A DNA stretch of 64,000 bases from Stappia sp. BW2 (lineage in GTDB: Bacteria; Pseudomonadota; Alphaproteobacteria; Rhizobiales; Stappiaceae), in assembly GCF_008107695.1 (NCBI RefSeq), contig NZ_VIRG01000070.1:1178001-1242000 (forward strand), read 5' to 3'. A program made the position numbers and the translations under genes. Below the pieces are notes generated by a model that saw only the letters and a list, made by a program, of their open reading frames with translations, had not been told where the DNA came from and did not search any database. Shown here in pieces: positions 48,399-61,630 of this stretch (within the stretch, counting starts at the first letter, position 1; each line of letters begins with the position of its first letter).

Positions 48399-49838
48399 AT
48401 GTCTGAATTGACCCTATTGCCAGATCTCAAGCCGGTTCTGCCGGAGATCATCCTGGCCCTCGGAGCCATGGTGCTGCTGATGATCGGCGCCTTTGGCGGC
48501 AAGCGTGTCAGCTACGCCGTCTTCGGCGGAGCAATGGGCCTGCTCGGCGGCACCTTCCTGGTGCTTCTGTTCGTGCCGGCCTATGGTGAAACCTTCGGCG
48601 GTTCCTTCATCCTGGACGATTTCGCCTACCTGCTCAAATTGCTAGTGCTGGCGGGTTCGTTCTTTGCCATCGCCATGTCCTGGGCCTATGCCAAGAGCCA
48701 GTCCTTCGACCATTTCGAATATCCGATCCTGATCGTTCTGGCGACGCTCGGCATGATGCTGATGTTGTCGGCCAACGACATGATCGCGCTTTATCTCGGT
48801 CTGGAGCTGCAGAGTCTCGCACTCTACGTCGTTGCCGCCATCAACCGTGACAGCGTTCGCTCGACGGAAGCCGGTCTGAAGTATTTCGTGCTCGGCGCGT
48901 TGTCCTCTGGCATGCTGCTCTACGGCATGTCACTGGTCTATGGCTTTACCGGTCAGATCGCTTTCGATGGCATTGCAGAAGCGTTGGCGCACGACGGCGC
49001 GTCTATCGGTCTCGTGATTGGTCTGACGTTCATTCTTGCCGGTATTGCCTTCAAGATTTCCGTGGTGCCGTTCCACATGTGGACGCCGGATGTCTATGAA
49101 GGTGCGCCAACTCCAGTCACTGCCTTCCTGGCGGCTGCGCCCAAAGTCGCTGCGATGGGCATGCTGGTCCGCATCGTGATCGAGGGCTTCCAGCCGGTTA
49201 CGAGTGACTGGCAGCAGATCATCGTGTTCGTGTCGATTGCGTCCATGGTGCTTGGTGCTTTTGCTGCTATTGGGCAGCACAACCTGAAGCGACTGATGGC
49301 CTATTCGTCCATTGGTCACATGGGTTACGCGCTGGTCGGCCTGGCCGCCGGCACCCAGACGGGTGTAGAAGGCGTGATCTTCTACATGATCGCCTATATG
49401 GGCATGACGCTTGGCGTCTTTGCCTGCATCCTGTCCATGCGCCGCAAGGATGGCATGGTCGAAGAGATCAACGATCTGGCCGGCCTGTCTCAGACCAATC
49501 TGCCGATGGCTATTCTGCTGGGCCTCTTGATGTTCTCGCTCGCCGGTATCCCACCGTTGGTCGGTTTCTTTGGCAAGTGGTATGTCTTCAGCGCGGCAGT
49601 CGAGGCGGGGCTGTTCCCGCTGGCCATTATCGGTGTGGTCGCGTCTGTTGTCGGGGCCTATTATTACCTGCGTATCGTCAAGGTGATGTTCTTCGATGAA
49701 CCGGCTGAAGCCTTCGAGGCCATGCCGATGGAGCTTCGCGTTGTTCTTGGTCTGTCGAGCCTGTTCGTGATCTTCTTCTGGCTGGCACCAGGGCAGATCG
49801 TCGGCGCGGCAAGCACTGCTGCGCAGTCGCTCTTCTGA
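48399..49838 (+). CDS. nuoN: NADH-quinone oxidoreductase subunit N
   Basis: The 479-aa antiporter-like subunit closes the nuo set. [14 protein letters not shown] and [20 protein letters not shown] are conserved. birA starts 8 bp after its stop, so transcription probably continues. Confidence 0.97.
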   Translation: MSELTLLPDLKPVLPEIILALGAMVLLMIGAFGGKRVSYAVFGGAMGLLGGTFLVLLFVPAYGETFGGSFILDDFAYLLKLLVLAGSFFAIAMSWAYAKSQSFDHFEYPILIVLATLGMMLMLSANDMIALYLGLELQSLALYVVAAINRDSVRSTEAGLKYFVLGALSSGMLLYGMSLVYGFTGQIAFDGIAEALAHDGASIGLVIGLTFILAGIAFKISVVPFHMWTPDVYEGAPTPVTAFLAAAPKVAAMGMLVRIVIEGFQPVTSDWQQIIVFVSIASMVLGAFAAIGQHNLKRLMAYSSIGHMGYALVGLAAGTQTGVEGVIFYMIAYMGMTLGVFACILSMRRKDGMVEEINDLAGLSQTNLPMAILLGLLMFSLAGIPPLVGFFGKWYVFSAAVEAGLFPLAIIGVVASVVGAYYYLRIVKVMFFDEPAEAFEAMPMELRVVLGLSSLFVIFFWLAPGQIVGAASTAAQSLF

Positions 49839-49846
49839 CCGACCTT

Positions 49847-50620
49847 ATGATGCTGAATGGATCTGAACGTCCGGCGCCCGGTGCGCCGGACTTTCGCGTT
49901 GTGGAACTCGAAACTGTGGGTTCCACTAATTCGCTCTGTTTTGACCGTGCCCGGCAAGGCGACGCCGGGAGATTGTGGATCCGGGCAGAAGAACAGACCT
50001 CCGGGCGTGGCCGAAGGGGACGTGACTGGTCCTCACCGAAGGGCAATCTGTTCGCAAGTTTGCTTTTGATCGACCCCAAACCGGCCGAACGGATTGGCGA
50101 ATTGCCGCTTGCTGCCGCTGTTGCGCTTGCTGAAGCCGTTGACAAAGCTGCCGGTACACTGCAACTGGTAAGTCTGAAGTGGCCGAACGATCTGCTTGTT
50201 GAGGAGGCGAAGCTGTCCGGCATACTGCTGGAGGCTGAAACACTGGCGGATGGACGCCAGGCGGTTGTCCTCGGTTTCGGTGTGAATTGTGTTTCCCACC
50301 CGCCGTTGTCTCTGTACCAGGCGACAGATCTGAGGAGCCTGGGCTATCAGGTTACAGCTCAGCGGCTGCTCGACTGTCTGGCAGAGACGGTTGCGGACAA
50401 TCTGTCCCGCTGGCAGCAACCAGATGGGTTCAATGAAATTCGCCTTGCCTGGCTGAAACGGGCGGCGCATCTGGGCAAGACCATAACGGTTCGAACCGCC
50501 CAGGAAGAAATTACCGGCACTTTTGCCGATCTGGACGCACGCGGATACCTGGTCTTGAAGCAGGACGGTGGCGGCGAGCGTACGATTTATGCGGGTGATG
50601 TGTTTCTGCCTGGTGCCTGA
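49847..50620 (+). CDS. birA: Biotin--[acetyl-CoA-carboxylase] ligase
   Basis: The 257-aa enzyme activates biotin with ATP and attaches it to carboxylases. The catalytic domain has STNSLCFDRA and the biotinyl-AMP loop SGRGRRGRDWSSPKGN. There is no N-terminal helix-turn-helix, so this is a group I ligase that cannot act as a biotin repressor. A small C-terminal SH3-like domain ends the protein. Two adjacent ATGs (49847, 49850) are possible starts. Confidence 0.94.
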   Translation: MMLNGSERPAPGAPDFRVVELETVGSTNSLCFDRARQGDAGRLWIRAEEQTSGRGRRGRDWSSPKGNLFASLLLIDPKPAERIGELPLAAAVALAEAVDKAAGTLQLVSLKWPNDLLVEEAKLSGILLEAETLADGRQAVVLGFGVNCVSHPPLSLYQATDLRSLGYQVTAQRLLDCLAETVADNLSRWQQPDGFNEIRLAWLKRAAHLGKTITVRTAQEEITGTFADLDARGYLVLKQDGGGERTIYAGDVFLPGA

Positions 50621-50662
50621 GCGCCGGGCCGTTGCCCGATCTGACGTTTAAAGGAGTAATTC

Positions 50663-52348
50663 ATGGCTTCGGCCAAGAACAAGAACAACAACAACGATAT
50701 CGTGTTTCTGCCATTGGGCGGGGTTGGCGAAATCGGCATGAACCTCGGTCTGTACGGCTACGGGCCGGAGGACGACCGGACATGGCTCATCGTCGATTGC
50801 GGCGTGAGTTTTGCCGGACCGGAGCTCCCGGGTATCGATGTGGTCGTCCCGGATATCAAGTTTCTGGAAGATGAAGTCGACAATATCGCCGGCATGGTGA
50901 TCACCCATGCGCATGAGGACCATTACGGTGGCATCCTGCACCTTTGGCCTTACCTGAAGGTGCCGGTCTATGCGACGGCCTTCACTGCCGGGCTGCTCGC
51001 CGCCAAGACGGAAAGCGAGCCGGGTGCTGAAGAAGTGCCGGTGACGGTTGTCAAGCAGGGGGAGCGCCACAAGATCGGTCCATTCGATGTCGAATTTGTA
51101 GCGATGGCGCACTCCATTCCCGAGCCTTGTGCTCTGGCGATCCGTACACCGGCCGGAATGGTGCTGCATACCGGCGACTGGAAGATTGACCGCACGCCTG
51201 GCGTCGGGCTTCCGATCGATCTCGATCGGCTTGCAGAGCTTGGGCGGGAAGGCGTGATGGCGCTTGTCTGCGACAGCACCAATGCTATCCGCGAAGGGGT
51301 CAGCCCGAGCGAGGCCGATGTTTCCGTCGAGCTGAAGAAAGTGATGGCCAAGGCCAGCAAGCGCATTGCCGTCACCACATTTGCGTCCAACGTGGCGCGT
51401 ATTCGCGCCATCGCGGAAGCAGCTGCTGCCAACGACCGCGACATGGTGATTGTCGGCCGCTCGATGCATCGGGTGATCGAGGTTGCCGGCGAGCTGGGAT
51501 ATCTGGATGGGCTGAAGTCGTTCCACGATGAAGAGGCTTACGGCTATCTGCCCCGCGAAAAGACGGTGCTCCTGTGCACTGGCTCCCAGGGGGAGGCGCG
51601 TGCCGCACTTGCCAGGATCGCGGCCGGAGAGCACCGTAATATCGCGTTGTCAAAGGGCGATATGGTCATCTTTTCCTCGCGCACGATTCCCGGCAACGAG
51701 AAAGCCGTTGCTGAGGTGCTGAACAATCTTGCTGACAAGGATGTCAACATTGTCACCGACCGCGACGCGCTCGTGCATGTGTCCGGTCACCCACGCAGAG
51801 GCGAACTCGAGCAGCTTTACAAGTTGCTCCAGCCGAAAGTCGTGCTTCCCGTTCATGGTGAACCGTTGCATCTTGCGGCCCACGCTGCGCTTGCAAAGGA
51901 CCTTGGTGTGCCTGAAGTGGTGCGCGGCAAGAACGGGGACATCATCCGTCTGAGCGCGGGCCGTGCCGCAATCATCGATGAGGCTCCTTCGGGCATTCTG
52001 GTGAAAGACGGCGACATCCTGGACGATCCGGAAGTCACCGGCGTAAGAGAACGGCGTAAACTGTCGTTCGCAGGCGCTGCCGTGATTGCACTGGTGGTCA
52101 ACCGGGCAGGGGATCTTCTGGACGACCCCAACGTGGCGCTTCTGGGCTTGCCGGACACCGATGATGAAGGTGATCCGATGGAGGATATCGTCATCAAGGC
52201 CGTAAGGGGGGCTGTCACCAGCATCCCGAAGGGTCGGCGCAAGGACAAGGATCTGGTTGCTGAGGCCGCGCGCCGTGCAGCTCGATCCGAGATCCAGAAG
52301 GTCTGGGGCAAAAAGACGCTCTGCAAGGTGATGGTGACCCAACTATAG
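50663..52348 (+). CDS. rnj: Ribonuclease J
   Basis: The 561-aa metallo-beta-lactamase/beta-CASP nuclease has 5'-3' exonuclease and endonuclease activity on RNA. The metal site THAHEDHYGG is at about residues 77-86, with HTGDWKID and SGHPRRGEL further on and a C-terminal dimerisation domain. AAAGGAG precedes the ATG. Alphaproteobacteria use RNase J for rRNA 5' maturation alongside RNase E. Confidence 0.95.
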   Translation: MASAKNKNNNNDIVFLPLGGVGEIGMNLGLYGYGPEDDRTWLIVDCGVSFAGPELPGIDVVVPDIKFLEDEVDNIAGMVITHAHEDHYGGILHLWPYLKVPVYATAFTAGLLAAKTESEPGAEEVPVTVVKQGERHKIGPFDVEFVAMAHSIPEPCALAIRTPAGMVLHTGDWKIDRTPGVGLPIDLDRLAELGREGVMALVCDSTNAIREGVSPSEADVSVELKKVMAKASKRIAVTTFASNVARIRAIAEAAAANDRDMVIVGRSMHRVIEVAGELGYLDGLKSFHDEEAYGYLPREKTVLLCTGSQGEARAALARIAAGEHRNIALSKGDMVIFSSRTIPGNEKAVAEVLNNLADKDVNIVTDRDALVHVSGHPRRGELEQLYKLLQPKVVLPVHGEPLHLAAHAALAKDLGVPEVVRGKNGDIIRLSAGRAAIIDEAPSGILVKDGDILDDPEVTGVRERRKLSFAGAAVIALVVNRAGDLLDDPNVALLGLPDTDDEGDPMEDIVIKAVRGAVTSIPKGRRKDKDLVAEAARRAARSEIQKVWGKKTLCKVMVTQL

Positions 52349-52393
52349 TCATCTCGGCGGCCCGGGTGGCCGCCGACAGCGGAGGTTTGTCAA

Positions 52394-52798
52394 ATGATCG
52401 GACGGCTCAATCATGTCGCCATTGCGGTTTCGGATATCGAATCGGCAACGGCAGTTTACCGGGATACGCTCGGGGCTGAGGTTTCAGCCAAGGAAGAGCA
52501 ACCGGATCACGGCGTCAGCACGGTGTTTATCCACCTGCCGAACACCAAGATCGAGCTGCTCGAACCGCTCGGAGAGAATTCTCCCATTGCGAAGTTTCTG
52601 GAAAAGAACCCCTCCGGCGGCATTCATCACGTCTGCTACGAGGTTGATGACATCATTGCCGCCCGCGACAAGCTGCTGGCAGATGGTGCCAGGGTGCTTG
52701 GCGATGGTGAACCGAAGATCGGTGCGCACGGAAAGCCTGTTCTGTTTCTCCATCCCAAGGACTTTCTCGGCACCTTGACCGAACTGGAAGAGGCTTAA
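52394..52798 (+). CDS. mce: Methylmalonyl-CoA epimerase
   Basis: The 134-aa VOC-fold enzyme interconverts (R)- and (S)-methylmalonyl-CoA in propionate metabolism. It has the metal-binding NHVAIAV start, KIELLEPL, GIHHVCYEV and a C-terminal TLTELEEA. CGGAGG precedes the ATG by 9 nt. Confidence 0.93.
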   Translation: MIGRLNHVAIAVSDIESATAVYRDTLGAEVSAKEEQPDHGVSTVFIHLPNTKIELLEPLGENSPIAKFLEKNPSGGIHHVCYEVDDIIAARDKLLADGARVLGDGEPKIGAHGKPVLFLHPKDFLGTLTELEEA

Positions 52799-52801
52799 TT
52801 C

Positions 52802-53092
52802 ATGTCGATCCCGTTTGGCATGGCCATCTATTTCATACTCTGGTGGATTTTCCTGTTCGCCATGCTGCCCTTCGGGTTGCACCGGACGCAGGAGGAAGCA
52901 GGCGAGATTGTTCCTGGCTCCGAGCCAAGCGCTCCGGAGCGTCCCAATTTCAGTCGGGTCATCATCCTGACCACCGTCGTGACGACGGTGGTCTTTGTCG
53001 GGTATCTCGGTTTGCGCAGTTCAGGATTTGGGCTCGACGATATCCCGTTCCTGAACCCGCCCGCAGGCAGCTATAGCCACCCGTCCGACTGA
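52802..53092 (+). CDS. DUF1467 family membrane protein
   Basis: The product is 96 aa and starts 3 bp after the mce stop. The first helix contains AIYFILWWIFLFAMLPFG, the family's signature, and is followed by a polar loop; the second helix is at about residues 55-72. The function of DUF1467 is unknown, but its place between mce and proS is common in alphaproteobacteria. Confidence 0.87.
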   Translation: MSIPFGMAIYFILWWIFLFAMLPFGLHRTQEEAGEIVPGSEPSAPERPNFSRVIILTTVVTTVVFVGYLGLRSSGFGLDDIPFLNPPAGSYSHPSD

Positions 53093-53174
53093 CGAGGCGC
53101 TGTCGGGATGTCTCGAACCGGGCTCTATGAGTATCGAAGTTCAGAGCAAAGAAAACCGGCAGCGTAGCTGCAAA

Positions 53175-53203
53175 GAAAAAAGGCAGAGCCAAGCTCTGCC
53201 TTT
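53175..53203 (-). terminator. Rho-independent terminator on the minus strand
   Basis: GGCAGAGC-TTG-GCTCTGCC, read on the minus strand, is flanked by AAA and followed by TTTTTTCTTT. The T-run is strong only on the minus strand, although the stem may also help to stop transcription from the DUF1467 gene. Confidence 0.85.
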
Positions 53204-53371
53204 GAAAAGTTCCGCGTCTAAATTCGACCCTGTACCCTTACCATCCGGTATTCCCGTATGGCTGGGCGGCTGCAACCCAGAAGGTGCGCCTAAGGGTCCT
53301 TCCTCCCAAGACTCAGACCGCGATGTCCTTGAGCCTCTTGGCATTTCTGCCAAGGCATCTTTTTCTTATTG
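53176..53371 (-). ncRNA. Candidate structured small RNA, about 195 nt
   Basis: A promoter-like pair on the minus strand (53378-53406) and a strong terminator (53175-53203) bracket a stretch with no credible gene. The RNA would begin with a 7-bp hairpin closed by a GAAA tetraloop (53337-53354). Two nested long-range helices follow: AGACGCG-type pairing of 53213-53219 with 53315-53322, and TAAGGGT/ACCCTTA pairing of 53234-53240 with 53291-53297. They leave a large internal loop between them, and smaller hairpins fill the apical part. A 6S RNA is one possibility, but I cannot recognise the family. Confidence 0.55.
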
Positions 53372-53377
53372 AAAGGG

Positions 53378-53406
53378 AAACTAGCGGATAGATTCAGTCT
53401 TGTCAC
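53378..53406 (-). promoter_or_regulatory. Promoter candidate of the minus-strand RNA
   Basis: On the minus strand GTGACA is followed after 17 nt by TAGTTT. The -35 box differs at one position; the -10 box is weaker. Confidence 0.45.
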
Positions 53407-53653
53407 CTATTTGTCGTGCACAGGCTATTTTTTTTGCTTGCCTATTTCCTTGGCGGTAATTTGGGCCAAGTTGCTGGTTCCAAAACTGTCTAAAAATTAG
53501 ACGGAAAATCGCAGCCAATGCCCGCGTTCGTGCGCTTTTTTGCCGTCATTTCTGTATAAGGCAGCCCTGCCTGCGCAAAGGACTTGTATTTGGTGGCTGC
53601 TTGCGCTTTGACTGCGCACAAAACAGGCGATGCCCTAGATTGAGAGAACATTC

Positions 53654-54982
53654 ATGCGTCTTTCCCGTTACTTCCTGCCCATTTTGAAAGAAACACCCAA
53701 GGAAGCGGAAATCGTGTCCCACCGGCTGATGCTGCGTGCCGGCATGATTCGCCAGCAGTCTGCCGGAATCTATTCCTGGTTGCCGCTTGGGTTGAAGGTC
53801 CTGCGCAAGATCGAGCGGATCGTGGAAGAAGAACAGGCCAGGGCAGGGGCCATTCAACTGCTGATGCCGACCATCCAGTCGGCGGACCTGTGGCGGGAAA
53901 GTGGTCGCTACGATGCCTATGGCAAAGAAATGCTGCGCATCACCGATCGTCATGAGCGGGACATGCTGTTCGGGCCGACCAACGAAGAAATGATCACCGA
54001 CATCTTCCGCGGGTACGTGCGTTCCTACAAGGACCTGCCGCTGAACCTCTATCACATTCAGTGGAAGTTCCGCGACGAAGTGCGCCCGCGCTTCGGTGTC
54101 ATGCGTGGTCGTGAGTTCCTTATGAAGGATGCCTATTCGTTCGATCTGGACAAGGAATCGGCTCGTCATGCCTATAACCGGATGTTTGTCGCCTACCTGC
54201 GCACATTCGCCCGGATGGGGCTGAAGGCGATTCCGATGAAGGCCGACACAGGCCCCATTGGTGGCGACATGAGTCATGAGTTCATCATTCTGGCCGACAC
54301 CGGCGAGAGCGAAGTGTTCTGCGACAAGTCGCTGCTGGAGCTGCCGACGCCTGGGGAAGACACGGATTTCTTCTCAGATCTGACGCCGATCGTGACCGAG
54401 TGGACGTCTCCCTATGCGGCGACGGACGAAATGCACGACGAAGCCGCATTCGGCGCGTTGCCTGAGGATACCCGGGTTTCGGCACGCGGTATCGAAGTGG
54501 GCCATATCTTCTACTTCGGCACCAAATATTCCGACGCTATGGGGGCCAAGGTCGCGACTGCAGAAGGCACGGAAGTGCCGGTCCACATGGGCTCTTACGG
54601 GGTGGGTGTGTCGCGCCTTCTTGGTGCCTTGATCGAAGCCAATCATGACGAGAATGGAATCGTCTGGCCGAAATCCGTCGCACCGTTCCATGTGGGGCTG
54701 GTCAACCTGAAGCCGGGTGACGAGCTGACGGATCCGGTGTGTGAAGATCTCTATGCCAAGTTTGAAGCTGCCGGCATCGAGGTTCTTTACGACGACACGG
54801 ACACGCGTGCAGGCGCCAAGTTCGCGACAATGGATCTGATCGGCTTGCCGTTCCAGGTCGTTGCCGGACCGCGCGGCCTGAAAGACGGATTGCTGGAGGT
54901 CAAGGACCGGGCAACTGGGGAAAAGGAAATGCTTTCTCCGGAAGCCACCTTGAACAAGCTGACGGCGGCATTGACGGACTAA
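53654..54982 (+). CDS. proS: Prolyl-tRNA synthetase, short form without insertion domain
   Basis: The 442-aa class II synthetase charges tRNA-Pro. Motif 1 ([18 protein letters not shown]), motif 2 ([23 protein letters not shown]) and motif 3 ([20 protein letters not shown]) are present. It lacks the editing insertion of about 180 residues found in E. coli ProRS, as is usual in alphaproteobacteria, where free-standing editing proteins may compensate. A C-terminal anticodon-binding domain follows. Confidence 0.96.
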   Translation: MRLSRYFLPILKETPKEAEIVSHRLMLRAGMIRQQSAGIYSWLPLGLKVLRKIERIVEEEQARAGAIQLLMPTIQSADLWRESGRYDAYGKEMLRITDRHERDMLFGPTNEEMITDIFRGYVRSYKDLPLNLYHIQWKFRDEVRPRFGVMRGREFLMKDAYSFDLDKESARHAYNRMFVAYLRTFARMGLKAIPMKADTGPIGGDMSHEFIILADTGESEVFCDKSLLELPTPGEDTDFFSDLTPIVTEWTSPYAATDEMHDEAAFGALPEDTRVSARGIEVGHIFYFGTKYSDAMGAKVATAEGTEVPVHMGSYGVGVSRLLGALIEANHDENGIVWPKSVAPFHVGLVNLKPGDELTDPVCEDLYAKFEAAGIEVLYDDTDTRAGAKFATMDLIGLPFQVVAGPRGLKDGLLEVKDRATGEKEMLSPEATLNKLTAALTD

Positions 54983-55106
54983 CCAAGTCCGGTGATCCTC
55001 TGTGCGGGGATTCGGTCGCAGCGGAAGTTGCGGCCAGTCGGTCTGCCTGCAGTGCTTCGGTGGGCGGCTGTGCTGAATTTTGGGGCTGTGCTGAACTGGA
55101 TGGACA

Positions 55107-56411
55107 ATGACAGCGGTAGAGACGGCGGACATTGACGACGGTCGCAAACCGGCAGCTCCAACACGTGCCTTTTCCGCATTTGAATGGATGATCGCAGGTC
55201 GCTATCTGCGGTCCAGGCGGCGCGAGACCTTCATATCCGTTATTGCAGGCTTTTCGTTCGCCGGCATCATGCTTGGCGTTGCGACGCTGATTATCGTGAT
55301 GGCCGTGATGAACGGTTTCCGCACGGAACTACTCGGCAAGATCCTTGGGATCAACGGGCATATGCTGGTTCAGCCCATCGATCAGCCTCTGACGGACTAC
55401 GATGCCGTCTCCGGCCGGCTCAAGGGCGTGCCGGATGTTATCAGCGCGATGCCCTTCGTCGAAGGACAGGCGCTGGTCTCCGGGCCCGCGGGAAATTTCG
55501 GAGCGCTGGTGCGCGGTCTTCATGAAAGCGATCTGCGCCAGGTGCCGCTGATCGCGAATAATGTCCGCCTGGGTTCGCTGGATGGTTTCGACAAAGGCGA
55601 AGGGATTGCGATCGGCTCGCGCATGGCGCAGCAACTTGGGGTCACCCTCGGTGACAATGTCACGATCATCTCGCCGCGCGGCAGCGTGACCCCGATGGGT
55701 GTGACACCGCGGCTGAAGGCTTATCCGGTCACCGCCATCTTCGAAATCGGCATGAGCGAGTATGACGCGACCTTCCTGTTCATGCCGCTGGAAGAGGCGC
55801 AGGCCTATTTCAACATGGACGGTAAGGCGACCGGTATCGAAGTCTATGTGGCGGACCCGGACAAGGTCGGCGCCATGAAGAGCATGATCGAGGAAACCGC
55901 GGACCGTCCGACGTTTGTGACCGATTGGCGCCAGCGCAATGTGACGTTCTTTTCGGCACTGGAAGTCGAGCGCAATGTGATGTTCATCATCCTGACGCTG
56001 ATTGTTCTGGTGGCAGCGCTCAATATCATTTCCGGCATGATCATGCTGGTGAAAGACAAGGGCAAGGACATTGCGATCCTGAGGACCATGGGTGCAACGC
56101 GCGGGTCGATCATGCGCATTTTCCTGATTACCGGGGCCAGCATCGGGTTCGTCGGAACGTTCGCAGGGTTCTTTCTGGGGCTTCTGGTGTGCCTCAACAT
56201 TGAATCTATCCGTCAGTTCGTTTCCTGGCTGACGAGAACCGAACTTTTCGACCCGACACTTTATTTCCTGTCCCAGTTGCCTGCGGAAATCGATTCAGGC
56301 GAGACGACCACTGTGCTCATCATGGCGCTTGTTCTGTCGCTGCTGGCGACAGTCTATCCGGCCTGGCGGGCGGCAAGGCTCGACCCCGTCGAAGCCCTCA
56401 GATATGAATAG
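55107..56411 (+). CDS. lolC: Lipoprotein-releasing ABC transporter permease (LolC/LolE type)
   Basis: The 434-aa permease has one N-terminal helix (about residues 45-72), a large periplasmic MacB-like domain and three C-terminal helices. With LolD it extracts lipoproteins from the inner membrane for transfer to LolA. Only one permease gene is present, so a homodimer is likely, as in many alphaproteobacteria. lolD follows after 11 bp. Confidence 0.93.
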   Translation: MTAVETADIDDGRKPAAPTRAFSAFEWMIAGRYLRSRRRETFISVIAGFSFAGIMLGVATLIIVMAVMNGFRTELLGKILGINGHMLVQPIDQPLTDYDAVSGRLKGVPDVISAMPFVEGQALVSGPAGNFGALVRGLHESDLRQVPLIANNVRLGSLDGFDKGEGIAIGSRMAQQLGVTLGDNVTIISPRGSVTPMGVTPRLKAYPVTAIFEIGMSEYDATFLFMPLEEAQAYFNMDGKATGIEVYVADPDKVGAMKSMIEETADRPTFVTDWRQRNVTFFSALEVERNVMFIILTLIVLVAALNIISGMIMLVKDKGKDIAILRTMGATRGSIMRIFLITGASIGFVGTFAGFFLGLLVCLNIESIRQFVSWLTRTELFDPTLYFLSQLPAEIDSGETTTVLIMALVLSLLATVYPAWRAARLDPVEALRYE

Positions 56412-56422
56412 GGAGACGGGAG

Positions 56423-57139
56423 ATGAACATGGCCGTTGACCCCAGCCAGACACCCGGACTGGCACCAGCCGCCCTCCAACTGTCGGGTATTACCCGCAGT
56501 TTTGAAGAGGGGAGCCGCGAACTTCATATATTGAATGGTGCAGAGTTGCGCATCGAGGCAGGTGAGATGGTTGCCCTGGTGGCGCCATCCGGGACCGGCA
56601 AGTCAACCCTGTTGCATATCGCCGGCTTGCTGGAGCGTCCGGACGAGGGCGATGTATTTCTGGGGCCGGTCAATTGCTCCGATCTGTCGGATGACGATCG
56701 TACTGCCATCCGGCGCAACGACATCGGTTTCGTCTATCAGTTCCATCACCTGCTGCCGGAGTTCACCGCGCAGGAGAACGTGATGATGCCGCAAATGATC
56801 CGCGGTCTTTCGCGTAAGATGGCCGCAGAGCGTGCGGACGAACTTCTGAAATACATGCGTCTTGGGGATCGTGGCAGCCACCGCCCGTCCGAGCTTTCCG
56901 GTGGGGAACAGCAGCGGGTTGCCGTTGCACGTGCCGTTGCGAATGCGCCGCGGATCCTCCTTCTGGACGAGCCTACGGGCAACCTGGACCCCAATACAGC
57001 GGGTTACGTGTTCGACGCGTTGCAGGCTTTGGTGCGGGCGTCTGGCGTTGCAACGCTGTTTGCGACCCACAACCTGGAACTGGCGGGCCGCATGGACAGG
57101 GCAATCACGCTCGCCGATGGTCTCGTCAAGGACCTCTAG
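56423..57139 (+). CDS. lolD: Lipoprotein-releasing ABC transporter ATP-binding protein
   Basis: The 238-aa ATPase powers LolC. Walker A is APSGTGKST with Ala at the first position, the signature is [14 protein letters not shown], and Walker B is [23 protein letters not shown] precedes the ATG. Confidence 0.94.
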   Translation: MNMAVDPSQTPGLAPAALQLSGITRSFEEGSRELHILNGAELRIEAGEMVALVAPSGTGKSTLLHIAGLLERPDEGDVFLGPVNCSDLSDDDRTAIRRNDIGFVYQFHHLLPEFTAQENVMMPQMIRGLSRKMAAERADELLKYMRLGDRGSHRPSELSGGEQQRVAVARAVANAPRILLLDEPTGNLDPNTAGYVFDALQALVRASGVATLFATHNLELAGRMDRAITLADGLVKDL

Positions 57140-57351
57140 TTTCCCCAAACAGTTCTCTGAAGCCAAAAGTTTCCACTGTGGCTGTGCCTGGCTGTCTTCA
57201 GGTGTTGCTGCGATGAAGAACAAAGCAAAAACTCTCAGTTTTCAGCAAATTTGATTTGTCTGGTGGCAAGAGGAACAAAAAGGGCTTGCAAAGAGAACAA
57301 ATATGGAACATACTCCAATTACGTAATGAGCCAAGGTTGGAGGGTGTGATG
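57140..57351. other. lolD-micropeptide intergenic region with SOS-type promoter
   Basis: It holds no gene. An SOS promoter occupies 57286-57314. The first 140 bp are AT-richer than their surroundings and have no assigned role. Confidence 0.6.
57286..57314 (+). promoter_or_regulatory. Sigma-70 promoter overlapped by a LexA (SOS) box
   Basis: TTGCAA (57286-57291) and CATACT (57309-57314) are separated by 17 nt. Between them lies GAAC-N7-GAAC (57295-57309), the exact direct-repeat LexA box of alphaproteobacteria (GTTC-N7-GTTC on the other strand). A repressor bound here would block RNA polymerase. Confidence 0.75.
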
Positions 57352-57450
57352 ATGATCCATGTCGCTCGTGATTTTGCCGCTTTCGGTGCAATGGTTTGTT
57401 TCTGCACGACGCTTGCCGTCTGGGGCGATGTGTTGCTCTCCGTCGGTTGA
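57352..57450 (+). CDS. SOS-type micropeptide, single-pass membrane protein of 32 aa
   Basis: The frame starts at ATG 57352 (another ATG directly precedes it at 57349), behind a strong GGAGG ribosome site. The peptide has a short N-terminus with one Arg and one Asp and a single hydrophobic helix (about residues 9-30, with two Cys and one Trp). The LexA-overlapped promoter lies about 40 nt upstream. SOS-induced one-helix inhibitors of cell division, such as the 29-aa SidA of Caulobacter, are a precedent; similarity is by size, topology and control only. dnaE follows 196 bp later. Confidence 0.65.
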   Translation: MIHVARDFAAFGAMVCFCTTLAVWGDVLLSVG

Positions 57451-57646
57451 TCCTTTCCGGCTGTGTCAGTCTCGTATCGGCAGCTAATGCCGGTTCGACT
57501 TCATAGTGAACCGGGGCCTATGCCGCCGATGGGGTGGCAGGCCTTGGGGCAAAGAACAGCGGGAACAACTCTCCTGGCGTCTCGACAGGCAATTCTGAAC
57601 GCGCTTCACTTGAGCGCTGATTCTGGAAGATGCTAAGAGAGCCGCC

Positions 57647-61147
<3,501 letters not shown>

Positions 61148-61150
<3 letters not shown>

Positions 61151-61165
61151 GCTTGTTTAAGCCTA
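61148..61165. other. Palindrome formed by two convergent stop codons
   Basis: TAGGCTT-GTTT-AAGCCTA contains the dnaE TAG at its left end and, on the other strand, the VOC gene TAG at its right end. It is a 7-bp hairpin without T-runs. Confidence 0.6.
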
Positions 61166-61564
61166 AGTTCCGGCTGGCCAGATAATCTCCAGCCGGATGC
61201 CGCCCGGCTCTGTGAACATCATGTGCTTGCGCGGGCCGCCGCCGAGGGGCTCAGGCTCAAATTCAATTGTAATGCCCGGCCACGTGCGAATTCTGGCTGC
61301 AAGGTCAAGAAGCTTTTTCTCGCTTTCAACTTCCAACGCCACGTGGTGCAGGCCGATATTGGTCTTGCGATCGAACTTCGTCGTGGGCCGCGAGCGGTCG
61401 GCTTGCCAGAGAGTGAAACGCGCTGTGCCGTCCGAGACGGTGGTGCGCGGATAGCTGTCATCGCGCGCCAGCAGGTTCCAGCCGAGCAGCTCGGTAAAAA
61501 AGGCGGTGGTCTGGTCCAGGTCCTGGACGGTGAGGCCGAGGTGGTTGATGCCTTTGGTGGTCAA
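61163..61564 (-). CDS. VOC family protein (glyoxalase/bleomycin-resistance fold)
   Basis: The 133-aa product has paired beta-alpha-beta-beta-beta modules, with NHLGLTVQDLDQTTAFFTELLGW at the start and LHHVALEVESEKKL and PGGIRLEIIW later. Putative metal ligands are His and Glu. The start is TTG with GGAG 8 nt upstream, since no ATG is available. The substrate is unknown; resistance or glyoxalase roles cannot be distinguished. Confidence 0.8.
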   Translation of the reverse strand: MTTKGINHLGLTVQDLDQTTAFFTELLGWNLLARDDSYPRTTVSDGTARFTLWQADRSRPTTKFDRKTNIGLHHVALEVESEKKLLDLAARIRTWPGITIEFEPEPLGGGPRKHMMFTEPGGIRLEIIWPAGT

Positions 61565-61630
61565 GACGAGGCTCCGTGAAAAGTAGCGGAAGCCTATCCA
61601 TACATGCGCGGACTGATTCTGTCCTTACCG

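Noticed and set aside
53141-53353. 70-codon minus-strand frame inside the RNA candidate
   Set aside because: It has no ribosome site, is low-complexity Gly/Ser/Pro sequence, and reads through the terminator stem.
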